Shown here one piece after another: positions 16,514 through 27,300 of a stretch of DNA of 64,000 nt (its first letter is position 1; every line of letters starts with the position of its first letter). The notes under the pieces were generated by a model. The model worked only from the letters and a program-made list of their open reading frames with translations. It searched no databases and was not told the origin of the DNA. The DNA lies in contig NZ_CP031123.2 in the NCBI RefSeq assembly GCF_002843235.3, positions 2,294,001 through 2,358,000 on the forward strand, given 5' to 3'. Origin of the DNA: Providencia huaxiensis. Its GTDB lineage: Bacteria; Pseudomonadota; Gammaproteobacteria; Enterobacterales; Enterobacteriaceae. A program made the position numbers and the translations under genes.

Positions 16514-18241
16514 ATGCAGGAAAAAGCATTACCCTCCGCGCGTGGTCACGTTGGTGAGCAACACCGTTCATTAAAATGGAGTTTGCTAAGCTTATGTTTT
16601 ATGTCAGCCCCCTTATTGGCTGACCCCGTCAACCAAGCACTCTCTATCGATGCCCGTGAACAGCAACGCCAGCAAGAACGTGAACGTATGCTACAACAGC
16701 AGAACAACCCCGTTGTGGATACACGTATTCAACAGCCTGATTTGTCACTGCCGGATTATCCGCAAAATGAGCAACCCTGCTTTACCATTTCCACTATTAG
16801 CCTTGATGGTGAATCCGCCGCCGATTTTCAATGGGCGTTAAAGGCCGTTAACGACGCCAAAGGCCAGTGCTTGGGTAGCCAAGGGATTTTGTTGGTCCTC
16901 AATAAAGTCCAAAATGCCATTTTAGAGAAAGGGTATGTGACTACCCGCGTGATGGCTCAGGAACAAGACTTGAATCAAGGTGAATTAGTCCTCACGCTCC
17001 AGCCGGGGCGCATTAACACCATTCGTTTTGATGAAGGCACCTCATGGCGTGGTCGCTTGTGGAATGCCGTTCCTGCTTCCTCGGGCGATATTTTGAATCT
17101 GCATGATATTGAGCAAGGGCTGGAAAACTTTAAACGCGTACCGAATGTCACTGCCGATATTCGTATCGAACCCGGCCCGATTGATGGCACCAGTGACTTA
17201 GTGGTCAGTTGGCAAGAAAAACGCCCTGTGCGATTAAGCTTAAGTTTGGACGATAGCGGATCAAAAAGTACGGGGCGCTATTTGGGCTCTGCGACGCTCG
17301 CCATTGATGCGCCGTTTGCCCAAAATGACATGTTTTACGCCAACATCAGCAAAGACTTGTTTGATAAAGGCCCTTTTGGTAACCGTTCTTATACCCTGAA
17401 CTACTTTATTCCCGTTGGCAATTGGGGCTTTGCAGCCAATTACAATGAATATAATTATCACCAAAATATTCCCAATGCCAACGAAGTGCTGCGTTATAGC
17501 GGCAAGAGTGATACCGCACAATTTACCGTGTCACGGTTGCTGTTTCGCGATCAAACCCATAAAACCACGCTTAACTTACGTACCTACCGAAAAACGGCCA
17601 GTAACGCGGTCAATGACATTGATATTGAGCAGCAACGTCGCCGTACTGCTGGCTGGGAAGTCGGTATTAATCAGCGCAGCTTCTTAGGCAATGCCACACT
17701 CGATGCCAATGTCAACTGGCGTCGCGGTACAGGTGCGTATGGAGCTCGCCGTGCGCCAGAAGAAGATACCCACAGCGGCAGTGCCCGCGTGGGGATTTTG
17801 CTCGGAGACATCAGTTTCAATCAACCCTTCACGTTGGGTGAACAACCTTGGCGTTTGAATACCGCTTTACGCGGTCAATGGACTCAGCACGCCCTAACAC
17901 CGCAAGAGCGCATGTCTATTGGTGGACGTTATACCGTCCGTGGTTTTGACGGTGAGCAAGTGCTGTCAGGAGAAAAAGGCCTGTTATGGCGCAACGAACT
18001 GGCGTGGAATGCCTTTTCTCAAGGGCAAGAGCTGTATTTAGCCGCTGACTACGGGCGTGTTGAAGGCCAGAGCACTAAATACCTTGTGGGGCATCAACTC
18101 GCGGGTACCGCATTAGGGCTGCGCGGCTCAATTTCATCACGTTTAAGCTACGACCTGTTTGTCGGCGTGCCGTTATATAAGCCGAAAAAATTCGATACAT
18201 CAGGGGCGACAGCAGGCTTTAGCCTCAACCTTGAAATTTAA
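16514..18241 (+). CDS. cdiB: CdiB-type two-partner secretion outer membrane transporter
   Basis: Omp85-superfamily TpsB pore that exports the CdiA exoprotein across the outer membrane. The 575-residue protein has a signal peptide ending near LLADP, a Gln-rich N-terminal helix region (plug helix), two POTRA domains (about 85-240, starting at PCFTISTISLDGE) and a 16-strand barrel. The diagnostic VRGF motif of loop 6 is present (GGRYTVRGFDGEQ), as is a C-terminal strand ending in a hydrophobic residue (AGFSLNLEI). The ATG at 16514 follows AGGC; a TTG at 16490 is possible. It lies 81 bp upstream of cdiA in the usual cdiBAI order. Confidence 0.93.
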   Translation: MQEKALPSARGHVGEQHRSLKWSLLSLCFMSAPLLADPVNQALSIDAREQQRQQERERMLQQQNNPVVDTRIQQPDLSLPDYPQNEQPCFTISTISLDGESAADFQWALKAVNDAKGQCLGSQGILLVLNKVQNAILEKGYVTTRVMAQEQDLNQGELVLTLQPGRINTIRFDEGTSWRGRLWNAVPASSGDILNLHDIEQGLENFKRVPNVTADIRIEPGPIDGTSDLVVSWQEKRPVRLSLSLDDSGSKSTGRYLGSATLAIDAPFAQNDMFYANISKDLFDKGPFGNRSYTLNYFIPVGNWGFAANYNEYNYHQNIPNANEVLRYSGKSDTAQFTVSRLLFRDQTHKTTLNLRTYRKTASNAVNDIDIEQQRRRTAGWEVGINQRSFLGNATLDANVNWRRGTGAYGARRAPEEDTHSGSARVGILLGDISFNQPFTLGEQPWRLNTALRGQWTQHALTPQERMSIGGRYTVRGFDGEQVLSGEKGLLWRNELAWNAFSQGQELYLAADYGRVEGQSTKYLVGHQLAGTALGLRGSISSRLSYDLFVGVPLYKPKKFDTSGATAGFSLNLEI

Positions 18242-18322
18242 TCGCATTTCATTGATTTGATAATCGATAGACATTTTCAGTTTTACCCGTGTCTGCACTG
18301 TTTTTTTTGAAGGAACTCCATT

Positions 18323-21300
18323 ATGAACAAGCATTGTTATCGTTTAATTTTCAGCCGCACTCACGGGGAATTACGTGTTGTATCCGAGCTAGCTAAAAGC
18401 TGTAGTACCGAATCAGGCCAAACGCGCGGTTCAAATGGCGGCCGCCTGTGGGTCACTCTGCGCCGCACCTCGCTGCTGCTGTGGTTAGCCTTGTGGGGTG
18501 GCTCAGCCATGGCGAGCAGCATTATTGCCGATAACAATGCCCCTAAAAACCAGCGTCCTGATGTGATCAACACGCAAAATGGCATTCCACAAGTCAATAT
18601 TGCGGCACCGAATGGTTCGGGCATATCCCATAACCAATATAAACAATTTGATGTCGATAACCGTGGCGCCATTCTCAATAACTCGGCGGTGATGACTTCA
18701 ACGCAAACCGCGGGGATGATCCAAGGCAACCCGAACCTTGACCCAAACAAAGCCCCTGCGCGCGTTATTCTGAATGAAGTCAACAGTAATAACCCTAGCC
18801 AAATTAAAGGCTTCCTCGAAGTGGCTGGCGGTAAAGCACAAGTGATTGTCGCCAACCCATCGGGAATTATTTGTAATGGCTGCGGCACCATCAACGCTGG
18901 GCGCATGACCCTCACCACAGGTAAACCACAATTTAATCAAGATGGTAGCCTCGCGGGGTATCAAGTCGAGCGTGGTGTTATTCGTGTTGAAGGCGGTGGC
19001 TTGAATGCCGATAGCCGCCACGATACCCAATATGTGGATTTGCTCGCCCGCGCCGTTGAAATCAACTCCGGCGTGTGGGCGAAAGAAAAAATCGCGGTTG
19101 TCGCGGGTAAAAATAAGGTTGATACGCAAAATAACCCCACCCCGATAGAGAGCCAAACCCCACAACCTGAGTTTGCTATCGACATGGGGCAAATGGGCGG
19201 CATGTACAGCGGTTATATCCACATGGTAGGCACCGAAAAAGGCGTGGGCGTGCGTAACCAAGGCGGGCACATCCAAGCGGATAAAACCTTAACAGTCAGC
19301 AGCAACGGTAAGCTGATTTGGGGCAGTGCATCGCAGCAAGCCACCACCCAAGCCGGCAGTGATATTACCCTGACCGCTAAAGACGCCATCGACCACCAAG
19401 GTAAATTGCACAGCGGCGGCACCTTAAACATTGAAAGCCAAACAGGCTCAGTGAGCAATACCGGCACACTAGCTGCGCTAAAAGATGTCAATATCAATGC
19501 GAAAGGCGATATCCGCAGCCAAGGCAACGTGCTCGCAGGCAGTGATAACAAAAGCAATATTATTAAAGATGCTAATATCACCTTAAACAGTGACGGTAAA
19601 ATTAATACCCGAGGTACACTTTTAAGTAAACAAAACGTCACAGTAGTAGGCCAGTCACTGGATTTAAGCCAAACACAAGTCGCCGCCTCGACGTTGGCAC
19701 TCACCGCCAAACAAGGGGATATCGCCCTCACCCAAGGCAAAATTGACGCCAACAACGTCAAACTCAACAGCGCACGCGATATTCATACCGAGCAAGTGCA
19801 AGTCAAAGCCGCGCAATGGAACGTCAGCGCTAACAACTTGTTTAACCAGAAAGGCACATGGGTACAAACAGGGCAAAATGAGAGCCAATTTGCGCTTTCT
19901 GGGCAACTGAATAACCAAGGCGGCGCGATTGAAGCCAATCGCCTCAAGTTCAATGCCGACTCATTGAACAACCAAGCGGGCCGGCTGGTTGCGTTAGGCA
20001 ATACCAAACAAGATTGGCTGGTGAAAAATAGCGTTAGAAACCAGCAAGGTGAAATCGGGGCGAATGGCGATTTAAGCCTAACAGCGAATGCGATTGATAA
20101 CCAATCGGGCACCATTAAAAGCCAAACCACACTGGTATTGAATGCCAAAGAGCAGATTGATAATCGCGCGGGTAACCTTGTCGCAGGGAATGCCGTCAAC
20201 CTGCAAGCAGGCAAATCGCTGAATAACGCATCCGGTACTATCAACAGCCAAAAAGTGACTATCACCACGGACAATCTCAATAATGCACTGGGTAAACTGA
20301 TTAGCCAGACGACCCTCGATATTGTCGCTCGCCAACAGATGAATAACGCCAACGGATTTATTGGCTCAGGTGACAAACTCACTCTCGCCACTCCAAACTT
20401 GGTTAACAACCAACAAGGTACGGTGCAAAGCGATACTCAGCTCACGGTAGATGCACAACGTATTGATAACCAAAGCGGAAAAATACTGTCTGGGGAGCAA
20501 CTTACTCTTAATGCAACGACTGACCTCGATAACCAAAGCGGAACGCTTTACAGCAAAGATATTACGCTGAATGCAAACAAGATTAACAACCAGCAAGGGC
20601 AAGTCGTTGGTGAAAATAGCGTTGATATCACTGCAAAAAATGCGTTAGACAACACCAAAGGTAAAGTGATTGCCAATGAGACATTAACCGCGTCTATCGG
20701 TCAGCAACTCGCCAACCAAGTAGGTTTACTGCAAGGGGGTAAGCAGGTTGCCATCACTACCAAAGCACTGGATAACCGAGATGGTCAAGTACTATCAGGC
20801 AAAGCCTTGGATATCACAACCACCGCGCAAATTGACAATGTAAAAGGCGAAATCAGCAGCCAAAACGTCAATATCCACACCGCTCACTTGGATAACCAAA
20901 CGGGTAAAGTGATTGCGACCCAAAATCTCGACCTTATCAGTCAGAGCGATGTGAATAATCAGTCTGGCTTATTGGAAGCAGGCAATCAATTAACCCTCGA
21001 TACCCAAGGGGATATCAACAACCAAAAAGGCACGCTGCAAGCAGGAAAACAGACGAACCTCAACGCAGAGAATATTGATAACACCCAAGGCCAGTTATTG
21101 TCGGGTAGCCAGCTCATCGTAAACACGCAAAATGACCTCAATAACCGCCAAGGCAAAGTCAGCGCTGGCAAAACATTGCAGTGGCAAGGTAATCACTTCA
21201 ATAATACCGCGGGCTTGCTACAAAGTGGTGGCACATTAACGTTAACCGGTAACCAACTGAGTAATCAGCAAAAAGGCCAAATTCTCAGCCAAGATGCACT

Positions 21301-24300
21301 ATCGTTCACCCTCAGTGGCGATTTTAATAACCAAGCGGGTATTTTGACCAGCCAAGGTGATACCGCAATTAGCGCTAATCTTGTCAATAACGCGCAAGGG
21401 GCACTCAATGCCCTTGGGCGCTTAGATATTCAAGTGGCACAGCTGATTGATAACCGCGATGGGCGACTCTTCAGCCAGCAAGCGCAAACACTCAACGCAC
21501 ATAATATTCTCAACCAACAGGGTTGGATGGGCAGCTTAGATTCATGGCAGGCTACGACTCAGTCATTGAATAACCAAAACGGTGAAATCCAAAGCCAGAA
21601 AAATGTTGAACTCACGGCAAACGCCCTGGAAAACCAGCAAGGCACATTGCAAGCGGGTGGCTCTGCATCACTCTTGGTTGCCAACGAAATCAATAATACC
21701 CAAGGCAAAATCAGTGCCAGTCAAAACCTCACCGCCACAGGGCAGTCCGTCAGAAACCTGCAGGGACAATTACTCTCCGGTGGCACATTGCAGCTCAGCG
21801 CGTCGAGTGTCGATAACTCGCAAGGCGGCTTACTGTATAGCCAAAAACAACTGTTGTTATCCATTGAAAATGCGCTGAATAATCGTCACGGCAAGCTGCA
21901 AAGTGGTGAAAACCTCACGTTAACCAGCCAAGCGTTAGACAATACATCTGGCAGAATAGAAAGCCAGCAAACCCTGAATATCACCAGTACCACGCTGATT
22001 GATAACACATCAGGGTCAATCCTCAGTAATCAAAACCAACAACTGGAAACAAAAACCTTTAAAAACCAGCAAGGGATGGTGAGTAGCCTCGGAGAGCTTG
22101 CGTTGAATACAACAGAGCTTGATAACACCCAAGGTACCCTCATTAGCCAACTCGCGGGCACCTACAACATCGCGCAGCTCAATAACACACAAGGGAAAAT
22201 TCACAGCGGTGATACCTTGACGTTAACGGCTGCCGATATCCAAAACCAACAAGGGCAACTGGTTTCCACCAACGCACTGAAACTGATTGCGCTCACCTTG
22301 GATAATCGACACAACGGTATTCTCAGCAGTCAAGGTAGCCTCAGCCTGTTACTCAATGTCTTAGATAACCGTGAAAATGGACTGGTTCACGGCAGTAAAG
22401 AAACCACGCTGACCGTTAAAAATATCGAAAATACCCAAGGCCGGCTGCAAAGTAATGAAAACTTGACGTTTTCAGGGGTGAACATTCTCAATAACCAATC
22501 AGGTCAGGTGTTAGCCAATGGGGATATTGCGCTGAATACCGATGCCGCTTCCACCTCGGCTCAGCTTGCCCTCTCAAACCAACAAGGTACCCTGCAAAGT
22601 GGTTCGTCACTTGCCATCAGTACCCAGTCCATAAATAATCAGGGCGGGACAATCAAAAGTCAGAAAACGCTTTCGCTGACCGCGGCGCAGGACTACACGC
22701 ACCGCGCAGGTGATACCCTCACTAGCAACCAATCGGTCACACTGAATATCACGGGTACTTTGACTAACCTCACTGACTGGTTATTACCAGGTGACTTTAC
22801 CCTGTCGAGCCTAAACTTCACAAACCAAGGCTCATTGGTCAGTAAAAACCTCGCTATCACAACAGGTAGACTAAATAACCTGAATCGGTTAGAAGCCGAT
22901 AAGATGGCGCTCGACGCCGACGCTTTAAACAATAGCGCGACATTGATGGGGGATGAGATCCGCGTTAAAGCTAAGACCCTTGATAATCAGGGGAAAAAGG
23001 CCGTCATTGCCGCAGCAAAACACATTGACCTACAAACAGAAAAAACACTCACCAACCGCGACCAAGCGCTGATTTACAGTGGCGATACCCTCACACTCAC
23101 CAGTGCTGACTTAATTGAAAATAACGCCAGTTTTATTGAAGCGGAAGGCGCTGTTTCCATTACCGCACGTCAATTGAATAACTTACGTGAAGGGTTAGAT
23201 ATTCAGCTCGAGGCTGAAGTCGAAAATTATAAAAAGCAACTGTATAACTTTTACTGGCGTTCATTTGAAACTCAGGCCCATAAAAACCCAACTGCGATGG
23301 CACCGACCACGCAGCAATTGACCTTTCAAAACGATCAGGCCGCATTGGATAACAAGTATGGCACAATCTTAGACATTGATGCCAAAAATAAACGTGCACA
23401 AATGAAGGTGAAACAGCAGGATGGTCAAGTCACTACCCTGTGGGTCAATTATTTGGCGCTCACCCCCAATAGCGATGGCAGTTATGCCATGACCTTCTAT
23501 GAGTCGCGTGGCATACCAGGACGTATCAAAACCCCTCCAACGCCTTACCATGGTGCGGTATGGCGTGTGCACAACCAATATCGCTATGAAGTATGGGATC
23601 CCAACCAACACATTGATGTGGCAACTGCAACCGGCATTGATGATTTCAGCTGGATACGCAATCGTTCGGTCACAGGCTCTGTCACCCGTGACAAATTGAT
23701 CTCCGAAGGAATTGGCGCGCGCATTTTGTCGGGCGGCAATATGACGCTCAATATCACGGATTTACTCAAAAATGATGCCAGCACCATTACCTCAACCGGT
23801 GATTTGGATATCAAAGGTAAAGGGCACATTGAGAATACTGGCTATTCCGTGAATGAACGCCGTAAAGAATTTTATTCCGACCATTATGATGTCAGTAAAA
23901 GCCACTGGTATCCACAGTCCAGTAGTGACAAAACCACGGCACTCACCACCATCGATGGCATTATTTCGGGTAATGGCAATGTCACCATCACCAGTGCCAA
24001 TATCACCAATACCACCGTCAATGCCGCGCAAATCACCACGCTAGAAGCGGCGATGAATGCCGCCAAAGCGGAACGTGCTGAATGGGAACGTAATCCACTG
24101 GCATTTGATATTGATGGCGTGAATAAACAAGACCTCAATACCACCATCAATGAGCAGGGAAAATCAGAGCTCAATCAAGCAGAGGGCACTTCGCCAATCG
24201 ACCGCCCTCTGCTCCCTGCCGAATTGGCGTTAACCGAAAAACAGCACATCGGCGATGTGGCAACCTCTATCCCAGATAATGGCTTATTCCGTCCGAACTT

Positions 24301-27300
24301 AACCCCAGACAGCCCATTCTTAGTGGTCACCGACCCGCGCTTTACCGACAGAAATAAATTTATCAGTAGCGACTACCTACTTGAGCGGGTTGGCTACTCC
24401 CCTGCCGATGTGCATAAGCGTTTAGGGGATGGTTTCTATGAACAACGTCTCGTCCGCGAGCAGGTGCTGAAACTTACTGGTCGCCCTTCTCTGCGTGAAG
24501 AAGATGCCATGGCACAGTATCAATACCTGATGAATAATGGTGTTAAAGTCGCGGAAGAGTTCAACTTGCGTCCCGGTGTTGCTTTGACCCCGGCACAAAT
24601 CGCTGCCCTGCAACAGGACATCGTATGGCTAGTCAGCGAGACCATCAACACCCCACAAGGCCCACAAACGGTCTGGGTTCCGAAAGTCTATTTAGCTAAC
24701 ACGACACTTAGCCTGACACAGCAAGGGGCGATGATCAGCGGTAAGACACTGAACTTATCCGCTGACAGCATCGATAATGCAGGGAACTTATTAGCAGAAA
24801 AAGGCCTTGAGGTCGATGCGAAACAATTTATGCACCGTGATGGGGATATCAAAGCGGATACTATCAATATCCAAGCCGATAGCCTCACGTTAAGCACCAA
24901 CTTACAAGATGCACTGCGTCAAGCGACAATGAGCGCCACCGATATCACCTTAAGTGGGCATGACGTTCAACTACAAGGCGCGAAACTGGATGCAACAGGC
25001 GATATCAAGCTCAATGCACGTGACAATTTATCCATTACCGCAGTGAAAAGCACCCATACTGGCAGTATTGATGTGATTGCGGGGGCAATGGGTGAACGCG
25101 GTAATGAAGGCATGGATGCGACTGGTAGCCTCGCGCATATCAGCGGCGAATGGCAACTCGCACAAAGCAGTGAACTCAGCGCTGGTGGCAATCTCAGCCT
25201 CAATGCCGGAAAAGATGTCACCGTCAAAGGCAGCCAAGCGCAAGCTGGCGGCACATTAGATGTCAACGCGGGTGGCGATATCAATATCCTATCGGATAAA
25301 ACCACCAATAAAAGCCAACTCGATGCACAAGGCAACGGTTCTTCCGTCAGCAACACCCGTGAAGAAGACCGTTTGGTGCTCAGTACGCTCAGTGGCGACA
25401 AAGGCGTTTCATTGAACGCAGGTAACAACTTGGTGGCAGAAGGCGCCCAAGTCGATAGCCAAGCAGGTAAAATCAGCGTCTCAGCGAAAGATGTGACTAT
25501 CACGGCAGCAACTCAAGACACCCACGCGCTAGACCAAGAGCAAACGCGCAATGGCAGCAGCAAAGGCTCCCGAGTCGATGAAACCTCATCCCATGAGGTG
25601 GTCGGCAGCACCTTCAGCGGGCAAAACGGCATCGAAATCACGGCGCGTGATAAAGACATCACCGTCACGGGTAGCACCATCCACAGTGAAAAAGGCGAAA
25701 TCACCCTTGATGCAAAACAGAATGTGACACTCAATACCGCCACGGAAGAAAATAAAAAATATGTTGAAGAGCAGCGTAGCAGTAAAGGCTTCTTAAGCGC
25801 CAGCAGTGAGCACACCATCCAAAACGATGAAACCACGCGAGAAAAAGGCAGCTTGCTCAGTGGCGAAAAAATCACCATTACCGCAGGGAACGACCTGACC
25901 GTTAAAGGCTCTTCCGTGGTTGCAGAGAATGATGTCAGCTTAACCGCTGGCAACAATGTGGATATCACCGCTGCGACCGAAACCGACTCACATTATCTGC
26001 TCGAAGAGAAGAAAAAAAGCGGCCTAATGAGTAGCGGTGGCATTGGCTTTAGTGTCGGTAAACAATCCTCCCGCCATGAAGTAGATGAAAAAGGCACCAC
26101 TCAAAGCCAAAGTGTCAGCACCATTGGCAGCACACAAGGCAATGTCAACATCACCGCCGGCAACAAACTGCATGTGGGAGGAGCTGACCTGATTGCCCAA
26201 AAAGACTTAAACCTCACGGGCGACAGCGTCCAAATCGACCCGGGCTATGATGAACGAACTCGCACTGAGACATTTGAAACCAAGCAAAGTGGGTTTGGTA
26301 TTTCTCTCTCTGGCAGTGCAGGCAGCGCCCTCAACACCGCCGTCAGCACTGCACAGCAAGCTCGCAAAGAAAGTGACGGTCGTTTAAGTGCCCTGCAAAA
26401 CACCAAAGCGGTATTATCGGGTGTTCAAGCCCAGCAAGCCGTTGAATTAGATGGCCTTAAAACTGAGGCCGCCAATAACTACAATGCGGCAAACAACCTC
26501 AAGCCAGGTGATAAAGGCTACCAAAAAGGCGCGACCAATACGGTTGGCGTCAGCGTGTCTTACGGCAGCCAATCGTCGAAAAGTGAAACCCACACCGACA
26601 GCCGCCAGTCCCAAGGCAGCACCTTAAACGCAGGCCAAAACCTGTCGATTACCGCAACAGGTAAAAACAAAGATACCAACCCCGACAGCGGTAATATCAC
26701 GGTCGTCGGCAGTGAGCTCAAAGCAGGCAAAGACTTATCACTGTCTGCCACGCAAGATATCAACCTCGTTTCTGCCCAAAATACCGAGCAGACAAACAGC
26801 AAAAATAGCAGCAAAGGTAGCAGTGTCGGGGTTGGTGTGGGCGTTGGTGAAGGTGGTTATGGAGTCAATATCTCAGCCTCCGTCAACCAAGGCAAAGGCC
26901 ATGAAAAAGGCAATGGCCTCACCCACACGGAAACCACATTGGATGCAGGCAACAAACTCACCTTAAACAGTGGACAAGATACCACCCTCAAAGGGGCGCA
27001 AGTCAGTGGTGAGCAAGTCACTGTCAATGTCGGTCGTGACCTCACCCTGCAAAGTGAGCAAGACAGTGACCGTTATGATGCGAAACAGCAAGAGGTCAGC
27101 ATCGGTGGCGGTTACACGATAGGTGGCACGCCAAACATCAATATCAGTGCCAGCAAAGATAAGATACACAGTAACTACGACAGTGTGAAAGAACAAACCG
27201 GTATCTTTGCAGGCAAAGGCGGCTTTGATGTCAACGTCAAAGAGCACACTCAGCTTGATGGCGCGGTGATTGCCTCAACAGCGGATAAAGACAAAAATCG

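Noticed and set aside
18361..20602. Long minus-strand frames opposite cdiA
   Set aside because: They are by-products of the repeat-rich coding strand; the encoded proteins are low-complexity and lack domains.
19300..23100. Regularly spaced short repeats that could suggest a CRISPR array or satellite DNA
   Set aside because: They are in-frame, degenerate repeats of the CdiA filament (NNQ-G-L-S units) in one open frame; spacing and sequence are not constant as in CRISPR.
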